A stretch of DNA of 64,000 nt from Shewanella electrica (GTDB lineage Bacteria > Pseudomonadota > Gammaproteobacteria > Enterobacterales > Shewanellaceae), in NCBI RefSeq assembly GCF_022321485.1, contig NZ_JAKOGG010000001.1:248001-312000 (forward strand), given 5' to 3'. The notes under the pieces are model-generated. The model searched no databases. It was given only the letters and a program-made list of their open reading frames with translations, and was not told the origin of the DNA. The position numbers were made by a program, and so were the translations under genes. The stretch's first letter is position 1. Each line of letters begins with the position of its first letter. Of the stretch, positions 36,123 through 45,467 are shown piece after piece.

Positions 36123-38702
36123 TCAGTTAGCGACGATGTTCAGCAGTTTGCCTGGGACAAAAATCACTTTACGGATGGTGACACCCTCAAGGTGTTTCTG
36201 TACCGGTTCTTCAGCCATAGCCAACGCTTCTACTTGCTCTTTGGTCGCATCAGCGGCAACGGTGATTTTAGCACGCAGTTTGCCGTTCACTTGCACCACG
36301 ATTAGCTTGCTGTCTTCCACCAAGGCGCTTTCGTCGACTTCTGGCCAAGCCGCAGTTTCTATCGCTGCAGTGTTGCCCAGCTCAGTCCACAGCGTGGCGC
36401 TCAAGTGTGGCGTGATTGGGTACAGCAAACGTACTACCGCGTTCAATGCTTCAGCCAACAGTGCTTTATCTTGCTCGCTATCTTGTGGTGCTTTTTGCAG
36501 ATGGTTCATCAGTTCCATTACCGCAGCAACGGCAGTGTTGAACATCTGACGGCGACCGATATCGTCAGTCACTTTAGCGATGGTTTTGTGCAGTTCGCGG
36601 CGCAGCGCTTTTTGATCTGCATTCAGGGCCTTCACATCCTGCGCTGGTGCAGTACCGGCAGCCGTCAGTTCAAAGGCCAGTTTCCACAGACGTTTGATAA
36701 AGCGGTGCGCGCCTTCTACGCCTGATTCTTGCCATTCCAGCGTCATTTCTGGTGGGGCCGCAAACATCATGAACAGACGTACGGTGTCGGCGCCGTATTT
36801 TTCCACCATCAGTTGTGGGTCGATACCGTTGTTTTTCGATTTCGACATTTTGCTCATGCCGGTATACACCAGTTCATGGCCTTGGCTGTCTACCGCTTTC
36901 ACGATACGGCCTTTGTCGTCACGTTCTTCAACGTTAACATCCAGTGGTGATACCCACACGCGCGCGCCTTTGTCGTCGGTGTAGTAGAAGGCGTCTGCCA
37001 GTACCATACCTTGGGTCAACAGGCGTTTTGCTGGTTCATTTGAGTTAACCAAGCCTGCATCACGCAGCAGCTTGTGGAAGAAACGGAAGTACAGCAGGTG
37101 CATACACGCGTGCTCGATACCGCCGATATATTGATCCACAGGCAGCCAGTAGTTGGCTTTGCTTGGGTCCAGCATTTGGTCTGCTTTTGGTGAGCAGTAA
37201 CGGGCGTAGTACCAGCTTGATTCCATAAAGGTATCGAAGGTATCCGTTTCGCGCAGCGCCAGTTGACCGTTGACTGTGGTTTTCGCCCACTCTTTGTCGG
37301 CTTTGATCGGGCTTTGCACGCCGTCCATCACCACATCTTCTGGCAGGATCACTGGCAGTTGATCTTCTGGTGTTGGCATCACAGTGCCGTCTTCCAAGGT
37401 CACCATTGGAATTGGGGCGCCCCAGTAACGTTGGCGGCTCACGCCCCAGTCACGCAGACGGTAGTTTACTTGGCGTTTGCCTTTGCCTGCGGCTTCCAGT
37501 TTGTTGGCGATGCCATCAAACGCTTCGGCGAACGCTAAGCCAGAGAATTCTGCTGAATCAAACAGCACGCCTTTTTCGGTGTAAGCTGCGGTTGATACGT
37601 CAGCGTCACCATCAACAGGCTTGATCACGGCTTTGATGTTTAACCCGTATTTTACGGCAAATTCGTAGTCACGTTGGTCGTGTGCAGGAACTGACATGAC
37701 GGCGCCAGTACCGTAGTTCATCAATACAAAGTTAGCTGCCCATACTGGCACTTTGTCGCCTGTCAGCGGATGGATAGCGTACAGGCCTGTGGCCACGCCT
37801 TTTTTCTCCATGGTCGCCAATTCAGCTTCTGAGGCGGTGCTTTGTTTACATTCTTCAACAAAGGCTGCCAGCTCGGCATTGTTAGCTGCCGCTTTGATTG
37901 CCAGTGGATGCGCCGCAGCGATTGCCACGTAAGTCACGCCGTAAACGGTATCTGGACGGGTAGTGTAGATATCGAATGTTTCATCGCTACCATCAACCGC
38001 GAAGGTCATTTCTACACCTTCTGAACGGCCAATCCAGTTGCGTTGCATGGTTTTTACCTGTTCAGGCCAACCTTCCAACGTGTCGATATCGTTCAGCAGT
38101 TCTTCGGCGTAGTCAGTGATTTTAACAAACCACTGTGGAATTTCTTTTTGCTCTACTTTGGTGTCACAGCGCCAGCAGCAACCATCTTGTACCTGCTCGT
38201 TAGCCAGTACGGTTTGGTCGTTTGGACACCAGTTCACTGAAGAGGTCTTTTTGTAGACCAAGCCTTTCTCATACAACTTAGTGAAAAACCATTGTTCCCA
38301 ACGGTAGTATTCCGGGGTACAGGTGGCGATTTCACGGCTCCAGTCGTAGCCAAAACCCAGCATTTTCAGCTGGTTTTTCATGTAATCGATATTTTCGTAA
38401 GTCCAAGGCGCTGGGGCAGACGCATTCTTGATGGCCGCGTTTTCTGCTGGCAGACCAAAAGCATCCCAACCTACAGGTTGCAGCACATTTTTACCCTGTA
38501 AACGCTGGAAACGAGCGACAACATCACCTATCGTGTAGTTGCGGACGTGCCCCATATGGAGGCGACCAGATGGGTAGGGAAACATTGAAAGACAGTAGAA
38601 TTTTTCTTTATTTGGATCTTCTTTTGCTTCAAAGGTTTTGTGCTCAGCCCAGTGTTGCTGTACGCGGGCTTCAATTTCTGAAGGATTGTATTGTTCTTGC
38701 AT
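36123..38702 (-). CDS. leuS: Leucyl-tRNA synthetase
   Basis: Class I aminoacyl-tRNA synthetase of 859 residues (E. coli 860). HIGH-type motif in [15 protein letters not shown], editing domain with [23 protein letters not shown] catalytic loop, and the C-terminal domain with [11 protein letters not shown]. The start at 38702 gives the family N-terminus [11 protein letters not shown]; an ATG five codons upstream exists. First gene of the series running to dacA; diverges from the ybeL-like gene. Confidence 0.98.
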   Translation of the reverse strand: MQEQYNPSEIEARVQQHWAEHKTFEAKEDPNKEKFYCLSMFPYPSGRLHMGHVRNYTIGDVVARFQRLQGKNVLQPVGWDAFGLPAENAAIKNASAPAPWTYENIDYMKNQLKMLGFGYDWSREIATCTPEYYRWEQWFFTKLYEKGLVYKKTSSVNWCPNDQTVLANEQVQDGCCWRCDTKVEQKEIPQWFVKITDYAEELLNDIDTLEGWPEQVKTMQRNWIGRSEGVEMTFAVDGSDETFDIYTTRPDTVYGVTYVAIAAAHPLAIKAAANNAELAAFVEECKQSTASEAELATMEKKGVATGLYAIHPLTGDKVPVWAANFVLMNYGTGAVMSVPAHDQRDYEFAVKYGLNIKAVIKPVDGDADVSTAAYTEKGVLFDSAEFSGLAFAEAFDGIANKLEAAGKGKRQVNYRLRDWGVSRQRYWGAPIPMVTLEDGTVMPTPEDQLPVILPEDVVMDGVQSPIKADKEWAKTTVNGQLALRETDTFDTFMESSWYYARYCSPKADQMLDPSKANYWLPVDQYIGGIEHACMHLLYFRFFHKLLRDAGLVNSNEPAKRLLTQGMVLADAFYYTDDKGARVWVSPLDVNVEERDDKGRIVKAVDSQGHELVYTGMSKMSKSKNNGIDPQLMVEKYGADTVRLFMMFAAPPEMTLEWQESGVEGAHRFIKRLWKLAFELTAAGTAPAQDVKALNADQKALRRELHKTIAKVTDDIGRRQMFNTAVAAVMELMNHLQKAPQDSEQDKALLAEALNAVVRLLYPITPHLSATLWTELGNTAAIETAAWPEVDESALVEDSKLIVVQVNGKLRAKITVAADATKEQVEALAMAEEPVQKHLEGVTIRKVIFVPGKLLNIVAN

Positions 38703-38820
38703 CAAGATTCTCGGCATTGCCGCCCATTAAGTGATTTTGGCGCTTTGGGGCGCTTTAAATCCGCATAGGATAAACCAGAAGTGAGTCTTTAACAAAGACC
38801 GGAGTTAAGGAGTCGTGGTC

Positions 38821-39321
38821 ATGAACGAGAAAAGTGAAAAATTACTGGGATTGTATCAAGCGCTGTTGGACCAAGTCGCAGAGCAATATCGTCAAGACAG
38901 CTCGCTCAGCATTAATGGTTTGTACCAAGCGATCACGCAAAGCCGTGAATATCTGGTACTTAAGACTGAGGCTACCGAAGAACAGTTAACCTTGGTGGAA
39001 GCCTTTTTAAAGCGTGATATCGCCTCGTTTATCAAACAAAAGATGGACAGCGATTTGAGCTACAGCCCGAGTGTGATTGAGTTTGAAAACTCGCTCTGGC
39101 ACTGGCTGGGGGAAATCAGTGACCGTAGCCAAGTGGAATGGCATGAGTTATCACGGCAGTTTGAGCAACAAGGGCTTTACCACGCGGGGGATGTGGTCAG
39201 CCAAGGCACCTTAAGTTGTACTAAATGTGGCAATACCATGAATATCGAATTTACCGATATCATTCCGGAATGTCCGCATTGTGATAACCGTGAGTTTACT
39301 CGTGAGGCGTTGCAGCCTTAG
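38821..39321 (+). CDS. ybeL: Zinc-ribbon protein, DUF1451 (YbeL-like)
   Basis: A 166-residue protein with a helical N-terminal two-thirds and a C-terminal zinc ribbon CTKCG (about 131-135) and CPHCD (about 149-153). This is the YbeL/DUF1451 type, which sits next to leuS in enterics as well. ATG 38821 is chosen over GTG 38815 because AAGGAG lies eight bases upstream. Function unknown. Ends at a terminator. Confidence 0.92.
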   Translation: MNEKSEKLLGLYQALLDQVAEQYRQDSSLSINGLYQAITQSREYLVLKTEATEEQLTLVEAFLKRDIASFIKQKMDSDLSYSPSVIEFENSLWHWLGEISDRSQVEWHELSRQFEQQGLYHAGDVVSQGTLSCTKCGNTMNIEFTDIIPECPHCDNREFTREALQP

Positions 39322-39342
39322 GAATTAGTCCACAAACAAAAC

Positions 39343-39368
39343 AAAACGCAGCTTCGGCTGCGTTTTTT
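39343..39368. terminator. Bidirectional terminator between ybeL and the TPR gene
   Basis: Stem AAAACGCAGC/GCTGCGTTTT around a TTCG tetraloop, with T on the plus strand and a T-rich stretch on the minus strand; it closes both convergent transcripts. Confidence 0.9.
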
Positions 39369-39405
39369 AATGGGAAATGACGGCGAAAACATCACCAAGC
39401 ACTGC

Positions 39406-40050
39406 TTATTTCATGTGTTTATTCACATCGGCGAGCGCGTTATTGATCTCTTCACGGCGCCCAGCATCGGCGGTTTCGCGGCCAGCACGCGGGGCGGCGG
39501 CTAAGGCTTTTTCATAGTAAGGTTTTGCCTGCTGGTATTGACCATCATCACGTAAAAACTCACCGTAGAAGTAATTGCTATCAATCCCGTCAGGGTTGAT
39601 GGTTAACGCCTTTTTCAATAACTCCGCTGCTTTATCGTCATCACCAAAACCGATCGGCCAACCGGGCACTTTAAAGTACAGCACGCCGAGGCTGGTATAG
39701 GCCGAACCTTGCAGCGCGGTGTCGTCAATCTTGAGCGCCTTTTCAAAATCTTTTTTAGCGATTTTGGCGTACTTCATGGCACTTAAACCTCCAGTGACAC
39801 CGGCAAAGGTCGAGTTAATGATGCCGTGCCAAATTAAGATTTCGGCGTCATCGGGATAGGCCGCTAGCGTGGTGTCTGCGGTTTCCAACAGTTTTTCAAA
39901 GGCTTTTTCCTGTACGCCACCTTTGAGTTGGTAGTTGTTGGTGGCCCATTGTTGCTGCAATTGTTGTAACGGGGTGGCGGTGTCTTCAGCAAAGCTGTTG
40001 GCCGAACCGACCAACAACGCGGTCGCGAGCAATGCATTAAGAAGCTTCAT
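39406..40050 (-). CDS. Exported TPR-repeat protein, last gene of the hemolysin-family operon
   Basis: A 214-residue protein with a signal peptide (MKLLNALLATALLVGSANSFAED) and about three tetratricopeptide-like helix pairs, clearest in ALQGSAYTSLGVLYF.., DDKAAELLKKALTINPDGIDSNYFYGEFL and GQYQQAKPYYEKALAAAP. AGGAG lies upstream of the ATG. It overlaps the SDR gene by 14 bases, so it belongs to the five-gene operon that begins at 43788. Probably periplasmic; TPR proteins scaffold complexes, but the partner is unknown. Confidence 0.85.
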   Translation of the reverse strand: MKLLNALLATALLVGSANSFAEDTATPLQQLQQQWATNNYQLKGGVQEKAFEKLLETADTTLAAYPDDAEILIWHGIINSTFAGVTGGLSAMKYAKIAKKDFEKALKIDDTALQGSAYTSLGVLYFKVPGWPIGFGDDDKAAELLKKALTINPDGIDSNYFYGEFLRDDGQYQQAKPYYEKALAAAPRAGRETADAGRREEINNALADVNKHMK

Positions 40051-40867
40051 GGTGTTCTCCTGTGGCAGCCGAGCTGCTGGGCTGTTGCTGACAAAAACGT
40101 TTAATAATCGGCAATTGTTTGAGGCTGGCACCATCGACAAGGCCGGGGAAGAGGGCGTTGATACGCACAAACAACTTTTCTGGCCAGCCTAAATAAGCGG
40201 CACCTTTGGGCGCGCTTTGTAAGCGTTGGCACAGTTGTTGTGCTACCCACATGGGTGAGTCGCTCTTATTGCCTAACTGCTGGTTAAGCTGTTGCATCGC
40301 TGGGCTGTTGATTTCGGTATCGGTGGCTCGCGGCGCAAAATACAACACGTTGACGTGGCTATCTGCCAGTTCGCGCCGCAGCGATTCAGTAAAACCACGT
40401 AGGCCAAACTTACTGGCGCAATAAAGCGCCGACCCCGGATAACCGATACTGCCGAGAATCGAGCCAACATTGACGATGGTGGCGCTCGGCTGAGTTTGTA
40501 ACCGTGGCAGTAGCGCTTGGCAGACGCTGATGGGCGTAAGTAAGTTGGTGTCCAACATCTGCCGTATATCGGCGTTGCTGCTTTGCACAAAGGTTTGCAG
40601 TTGATTGACACCGAGGCAGTTGATCACCCCGTTGGCGTTGAAGCGGTCGGCCGCTTGCTGCAATTCGCCCAAGCTACAGGCTTGGGTGAGGTCGCCAACA
40701 AACAGTTGATGTTGGCCCACCAATTTGGCTTTCAAGTGCGCCAGCTTTATTTGGTTGCGGCCACACAACAGCAATGTGGCGCCGCGCTGTGCTAACTCTT
40801 TGGCAATGGCGGCACCAATACCACCACTGGCACCGGTAATCACCCAACGTTGTTCAGAAAAGTTCAT
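40037..40867 (-). CDS. Short-chain dehydrogenase/reductase
   Basis: Classical SDR of 276 residues: nucleotide motif TGASGGIGAAIA (residues 12-23), LCGRN favouring NADP(H), catalytic Ser in NVGSILGSIG and the YxxxK in YCASK. It ends with a region containing IKRFCQQQ without a clear membrane segment. It is fourth in the operon; an oxidoreductase acting on an acyl aldehyde, ketone or alcohol made by the preceding enzymes would fit, but the substrate is not evident. AAGGAG precedes the ATG. Confidence 0.92.
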   Translation of the reverse strand: MNFSEQRWVITGASGGIGAAIAKELAQRGATLLLCGRNQIKLAHLKAKLVGQHQLFVGDLTQACSLGELQQAADRFNANGVINCLGVNQLQTFVQSSNADIRQMLDTNLLTPISVCQALLPRLQTQPSATIVNVGSILGSIGYPGSALYCASKFGLRGFTESLRRELADSHVNVLYFAPRATDTEINSPAMQQLNQQLGNKSDSPMWVAQQLCQRLQSAPKGAAYLGWPEKLFVRINALFPGLVDGASLKQLPIIKRFCQQQPSSSAATGEHHEAS

Positions 40868-40875
40868 AGCACTCC

Positions 40876-41574
40876 TTACACCGCGTGCGCTACTGGCGCT
40901 GCGGACAGTTGGATTAACTGCGCCTGCTCACCGCTTAACTCACGGAAAATATTGCCGTATAAGCGGTAGAAGTTGTTAGCGGCATGAATGATCAACTGCT
41001 GTTCATCGCTATCGGTAATCTTGTTCATCAACCCCTCGAAAAACTTGATATGTTGCTGATCGAGTTCGCCGTGCGAGTTGAGGTAACTAAAGGCTTTATT
41101 AGGCAAATCCAGCGCGGATTGAATACGACCAGCGGCCAGCGTGGCTATATTGATGCTAGTACCTTCAAGCACGTTGACCATGCCGAAGAAGCCGAGTGGG
41201 CTGATGCGATTCACCATGTCGTAAGCATAGGCGACCATTAGCTCCGTGCTGAAGTTTGGCGTGCTGCGGCGGGCTTTTTCTTTATCAAAACCGCAGGCGG
41301 CAATATCGTTGAGGATCCACTCTTGATGGCCTTGCTCCTCTTCAATGTATTCCGCCACGGCGGCGCGCAGCCACTCTTTGCTTTCTGGCAAACGGGCGCC
41401 GGTTGCCATCAGCAGCGGCGAGGTGTGTTTGACGTGATGATAGGCCTGCTGCAAAAAGGCTACATATTCATCAAGGGTGATTTCACTGGTCAAACAGCGT
41501 TGGATAATCGGCGCGCTTAACAGGTAATTGCGGGCGTCCACGGTAGCTTGTTGCAGTTGTTGATAAAAAGTCAT
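40876..41574 (-). CDS. TenA/haem-oxygenase-like putative di-iron oxidase
   Basis: A 232-residue all-helical protein of the TenA/PqqC/haem-oxygenase-like fold. Instead of a thiaminase cysteine pattern it shows a possible metal-ligand set: E79/E80 and H83 in IEEEQGHQEW, E137 in NVLEGTS, and H168, D172 and H175 in SHGELDQQHIKFFE. The spacing resembles the haem-oxygenase-like di-iron oxidases (CADD, UndA), which activate oxygen on fatty acids or amino acids; one expected glutamate (seven residues before H83) appears to be Tyr, so the site may differ. Automated pipelines often call such proteins TenA-family regulators, which is unlikely here: it lies between a ligase and an SDR. GAGG upstream of the ATG. 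Confidence 0.8.
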   Translation of the reverse strand: MTFYQQLQQATVDARNYLLSAPIIQRCLTSEITLDEYVAFLQQAYHHVKHTSPLLMATGARLPESKEWLRAAVAEYIEEEQGHQEWILNDIAACGFDKEKARRSTPNFSTELMVAYAYDMVNRISPLGFFGMVNVLEGTSINIATLAAGRIQSALDLPNKAFSYLNSHGELDQQHIKFFEGLMNKITDSDEQQLIIHAANNFYRLYGNIFRELSGEQAQLIQLSAAPVAHAV

Positions 41575-41589
41575 AACAAACCTCGATGA

Positions 41590-43056
41590 TTAGCTAGCGG
41601 CAGATTCGCCGTGATACAAGGCGGCAATCTGGTCGGCAAAGGCGGATAAAATGGCATCGCGTTTTAGGCGGCCGTTAGCGGTGGTAAATGGTGCGAGTTG
41701 TGCGGGGCTGACGCGCAGCCAATGCCACACTTGCGCGTAGTCTGGTAACTGTTGATTCACCCGTGCCATGTAGCTGGCGAGTTGCACGTTATCGACCAGT
41801 TCGCTACAACTGACAATGGCGCTTAAGTAGGGTTCGGCATCACCGAGCACCATACATTGGCGCATAAACGGCTCAGCCATGATTTCCGATTCAACCCATT
41901 CAGGGCTGATGTTGCGGCCAAAAGAGGAGATCAGCAGGTTTTTACTGCGGCCGTTAATCCACAACCAACCGTTACGGCATTGCCCCAGATCGCCAGTGTG
42001 AACTTGTTGCGGATACCAGCTGCTCGGCACGCCGGCGTAGCCCAGATGACAGGCGCCGCTGACGACCACTTCATTGTTGACGACATTGACCTGACAGTGC
42101 GGCAGCACTTGGCCCACACTGCCATCAACTTGTTGGGTGGAGGTATTCAGCGCGACCACTGAGCCACATTCAGATAAGCCGTAGCCTTCGTAGACTGGCA
42201 AGCCCAGTTGGTGCGCTTGCGCCAACATCGTCGGACTGACCTTACCGCCGCCAACCGCGACAAATTGAAGGCTTGCTGGTGGCTGCCAGCCTTGCAAACA
42301 GGCATTCACCAGTAGCAGTAACAGCTGCGGGATCATAATGATGCTATTCGGTTGCCATTGGCTGATACAGGCAAGCAGGGCTTTATGATCTAACTTCGAG
42401 CTGCCGAGCATGCCGCGTTGTTGCTCCGACGGCACAATCACCATGCCGCCACACAACAGTGGACTGTAAACACCGGCGATATTCTCCAGCAGTGTGCTTA
42501 GTGGCAGTAACGCTAAGTGCTTGGGTTGGTTCAGCGCCGTCACGGTCGCTAACGATTGGGCTACCCGCCATTGGTGTTCGGTGGTTAAACACACACCTTT
42601 GGGGTTGCCGGTCGAACCTGAAGTAAAGGTGATTTTGGCGGTGCCTTGCGGCAACTGTGCTGGCTTTTTGGGCGTAATACTGACCGCATGATACCGGGCA
42701 ATTTGGCTGCTCATTAGCGACACGGTTTGCTGCAGTTTGCTGGCGAGACCGGCATCTTCACTCAATAGCAGTTGTGAGCCAGCCTGTTCAAGACAGGCGT
42801 CAATCTGGCTTAGTGAGAAAAATGGCGGCAGTGGCTGCAGCACAATGTTGGCCTGTTGGCAGGCCAAATCGACTACGACCCAATCAATACTGTTGCCGCC
42901 GTGCAGAGCGATGCTGCGCAGTTGCAGGGCGCTAAAGGTTTCACTGAGTGCTTGCACTCGCTCATATAGTTGTTGATAGCTCAGTTGCAAATCGCCATCA
43001 GTGATGGCTGGGCGGTCGGCAAACTGTTCGGCGAGCTGCTGAAAGGTATACGTCAT
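41590..43056 (-). CDS. AMP-dependent acyl-activating enzyme (ANL superfamily)
   Basis: A 488-residue adenylate-forming ligase with the P-loop FTSGSTGNPKGVCLT, A5 motif YEGYGLSECGSV, A7 motif HTGDLG, hinge INGRSKNLLISSFGRNISPEWVE, and the C-terminal catalytic lysine in TANGRLKRDAIL. It is shorter than typical fatty acyl-CoA synthetases. It activates a carboxylate as acyl-AMP, then acyl-CoA or another thioester. Second gene of the operon, 12 bases after the hemolysin-family gene. A fatty acid substrate is inferred from the neighbours. Confidence 0.9.
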   Translation of the reverse strand: MTYTFQQLAEQFADRPAITDGDLQLSYQQLYERVQALSETFSALQLRSIALHGGNSIDWVVVDLACQQANIVLQPLPPFFSLSQIDACLEQAGSQLLLSEDAGLASKLQQTVSLMSSQIARYHAVSITPKKPAQLPQGTAKITFTSGSTGNPKGVCLTTEHQWRVAQSLATVTALNQPKHLALLPLSTLLENIAGVYSPLLCGGMVIVPSEQQRGMLGSSKLDHKALLACISQWQPNSIIMIPQLLLLLVNACLQGWQPPASLQFVAVGGGKVSPTMLAQAHQLGLPVYEGYGLSECGSVVALNTSTQQVDGSVGQVLPHCQVNVVNNEVVVSGACHLGYAGVPSSWYPQQVHTGDLGQCRNGWLWINGRSKNLLISSFGRNISPEWVESEIMAEPFMRQCMVLGDAEPYLSAIVSCSELVDNVQLASYMARVNQQLPDYAQVWHWLRVSPAQLAPFTTANGRLKRDAILSAFADQIAALYHGESAAS

Positions 43057-43068
43057 CTAGTGATTACC

Positions 43069-43788
43069 TCAACGTGACTGCTGCAATTGCGGCAAAATGG
43101 TATTCGCGGCGCGGGTGATATCGGGTAGCAGTTGCTGCTGAATACGACGCAGCCGCGGATGTTGTTCGACGACGGCTATGGCAGTTTTAATACTGCCAAC
43201 CATCACCGTAGGTTGATTCAGGTAGTAGCTGCCCCAGTCCTCTTCGTCGTCACGCAGTTTGGCGGGATCGGCGACACACAGCGGAATTGGCGAGAAGCCC
43301 AGCATTAACATCAAGCGTTGTACTTGGCTGGTGGCGGTAAACACCATCCACTCAAACTGGCATAAATGCAGCAGGGTGGCTAATGCCGCCATTAAGCTCG
43401 GGCCATAGGCTTTTTGCGTGACCGCGAGGTTGCCCACTTCGACCAAGCGCAATCGGTCAACCGGCTGCTTAAATTGGCTGGCAACTAACTGCTCAATCGG
43501 TTGCGCCAGATATTGCTCCAGAAACAGCGGTGTTTCGGTGCCGGGACGCAAGCCAAAGGCGGCGACTATCTGTTGTTCTGGGGTAAGTAATGACAGCAAT
43601 AACGGCATAAAGCGGTGAATATGCGCTTGATGCACTGACTTGAATTGCTCGGCAATAAATTGCTCAGCAGCTTGGCGTTGTGACTGCTGTGGCACGGTAA
43701 GGGTAAATAGAGGTCGTTCAGTGATGCTCGCAAGAACTTGGGAAGCCGATTCCACTGACGGATAGCTATTACCAGATGCTTGATTCAT
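43069..43788 (-). CDS. Thermostable hemolysin (delta-VPH) family protein
   Basis: A 239-residue protein of the T_hemolysin family named after Vibrio delta-VPH. Typical stretches: RFMPLLLSLL, AAFGLRPGTETPLFLEQYLAQPIEQLV, and LRLVEVGNLAVTQKAYGPSLMAALATLL followed by FTATSQVQRLMLMLGFSPIPL. The layout (EVGNLA strand followed by a helix, then VQRLMLMLGFSP) resembles GNAT-like acyltransferases, so the lytic name may be misleading. No signal peptide. GGAG nine bases before the ATG. First gene of the five-gene operon, with a perfect CRP consensus just upstream. Confidence 0.85.
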   Translation of the reverse strand: MNQASGNSYPSVESASQVLASITERPLFTLTVPQQSQRQAAEQFIAEQFKSVHQAHIHRFMPLLLSLLTPEQQIVAAFGLRPGTETPLFLEQYLAQPIEQLVASQFKQPVDRLRLVEVGNLAVTQKAYGPSLMAALATLLHLCQFEWMVFTATSQVQRLMLMLGFSPIPLCVADPAKLRDDEEDWGSYYLNQPTVMVGSIKTAIAVVEQHPRLRRIQQQLLPDITRAANTILPQLQQSR

Positions 43789-43801
43789 AAAGCCACTCCG
43801 C

Positions 43802-43817
43802 TGTGATGTATCTCACA
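43802..43817. promoter_or_regulatory. CRP binding site upstream of the hemolysin-family operon
   Basis: TGTGAtgtatcTCACA is a perfect match to the CRP core TGTGA-N6-TCACA. It ends only 13 bases before the start codon at 43788, a position more suited to repression than to class I or II activation. Confidence 0.8.
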
Positions 43818-43857
43818 TAAAAATTAGAAGCGGAAGCTTAAGAATTGCTTATGGGTC

Positions 43858-43890
43858 AAAAATTTAGCGGGTTAAAACAATTAACCCGCT
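43858..43890 (-). terminator. Rho-independent terminator of lnt
   Basis: Stem AGCGGGTTAA/TTAACCCGCT with a 5-base loop, then AAATTTTTG on the minus strand, 15 bases past the lnt stop. Confidence 0.8.
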
Positions 43891-43904
43891 GATTTAGTGT
43901 GGAA

Positions 43905-45467
43905 TTAAAATTTAAACTTTTTTCTGGCGAGGCTAATTAGCACTACCGCAGCGGCGAACAACAGTAGCGGTAACTGGCCGAAACGATTAAACAAGGTCAT
44001 GCCACTGACCAGTGCGACTTTGCTAGTTAATACGCCTGACTCAAACTGCGGTAAACGGTCGGTAATATTGCCGTGTTCATCGACGACAGCGGTGACACCG
44101 TTGTTAGTGCCACGCAGCAGTGGACGACCTAATTCCACCGCGCGCATCTGTGCAATCTGCATGTGTTGCAGTGGGCCATTGGACTCACCAAACCACGCGT
44201 CGTTGGACACAGTTAATAGCATCTCAGTGTGTTCGTTGACGTTGTCACGCAATTGTTCAGGGAAGGCAATTTCATAGCAAAGCGCTGGCGCTAAAGTATG
44301 ACCAGCGGCCATCAAATTAGTCTGCTGATATTGGCCGTCGCTGAAAGATGACATTGGCAAGTTAAAGAAGGGGGCAATCGGCCGCAGCAATGATTGGAAC
44401 GGCACAAATTCGCCAATTGGCAGTAGGTGGTGTTTGCGATAACGGTTGTTGTTATCCAACTGATAATCGCCCGCCGCTTGCTGTGATTGTTGGTAGTTAC
44501 CCAACACAATCACCGCGTTATAAAACTTGCCATTCACCATGCTAGGAATCCCCGTCACAATGGCGCTGTTGTTAAGATTGGCGGCGCGGTTGGCGTTGTC
44601 GAGAAACTCTTGGCTATCAAACTCCAGTGAGGGCACTGCCGCTTCCGGCCAAATCACGATATCGCTATCGGCAAAGTGTGGTCGGGTTAAATCCATATAC
44701 TTGAGCAAGGTTGGCCACAGTGCTTCAGGGTGCCATTTCATACTTTGCGGAATATTCCCCTGCACTAACGCCACGTTGACGCTCTCACCGGTGCGCTTGA
44801 TGGCGCTGTAATATGGTGCGGTGAAGACAACTGTGGCTAATACCGCCAACCACAACGGCAAAAACAACGGCTTTTTACGCAGCAACAACACCAACGCGCC
44901 AGCGAGACTCACTAGCACAAAGCTCAATCCCAAGGTGCCGATATCGGCGGCCAATGGCCGTAATGGCCCTTCGGTTTGACTGTAACCGAGCCACAGCCAC
45001 GGAAAGCCGGTCAGCACCCAGCCGCGCGCCCACTCGGTTAATACCCATAATGCGGGAAACAGCAAACATAGCCGCCAACTGGAAGCTGGGCGAGCAGTGG
45101 CACGCTCAGTTTTATGCGGTTGGCTTAACTTGCCATAACACCAGCCTGCGAGTGCCGGAAATAACGCGAGATAGGCGCAGAGTAACGCCATGAGAATCAC
45201 TGCGACAATCAGCGGCAGTTCGCCGTAGCGCACCATGCTGACGTGCACCCAACTGATGCCGGTGGCAAAACTACCAAAGCCAAAACACCACCACAGTTTG
45301 GTGGGGGATAACGGTAACTTATCGGTGAGCCAGAGTGCGGCGGCGACAGCCAATGGCACAATCGGCCAGATGTTGTAGGGAGCGTAGGCGAGGGCGGTAA
45401 GCGCGCCGATGGCAAACATCAGCGCGTAACAGAGCGCGGCTTTACCGCGCGAGAGCGTGTGCAACAC
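43905..45467 (-). CDS. lnt: Apolipoprotein N-acyltransferase
   Basis: Inner-membrane enzyme of 520 residues that adds the third acyl chain to lipoproteins. About six N-terminal helices precede a periplasmic nitrilase-like domain carrying the catalytic triad: Glu in WPEAAVPSLEF, Lys in KHHLLPIGEFVPF, Cys in PALCYEIAFPEQL. The GTG start overlaps the corC stop by one base (TAGTG). Last gene of miaB-ybeZ-ybeY-corC-lnt. Confidence 0.96.
   Translation of the reverse strand: MLHTLSRGKAALCYALMFAIGALTALAYAPYNIWPIVPLAVAAALWLTDKLPLSPTKLWWCFGFGSFATGISWVHVSMVRYGELPLIVAVILMALLCAYLALFPALAGWCYGKLSQPHKTERATARPASSWRLCLLFPALWVLTEWARGWVLTGFPWLWLGYSQTEGPLRPLAADIGTLGLSFVLVSLAGALVLLLRKKPLFLPLWLAVLATVVFTAPYYSAIKRTGESVNVALVQGNIPQSMKWHPEALWPTLLKYMDLTRPHFADSDIVIWPEAAVPSLEFDSQEFLDNANRAANLNNSAIVTGIPSMVNGKFYNAVIVLGNYQQSQQAAGDYQLDNNNRYRKHHLLPIGEFVPFQSLLRPIAPFFNLPMSSFSDGQYQQTNLMAAGHTLAPALCYEIAFPEQLRDNVNEHTEMLLTVSNDAWFGESNGPLQHMQIAQMRAVELGRPLLRGTNNGVTAVVDEHGNITDRLPQFESGVLTSKVALVSGMTLFNRFGQLPLLLFAAAVVLISLARKKFKF

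Noticed and set aside
40876-41574. Calling the TenA-like protein a transcriptional regulator or thiaminase
   Set aside because: It has a putative metal-ligand set and sits among biosynthetic-type enzymes; no thiamine genes are nearby.
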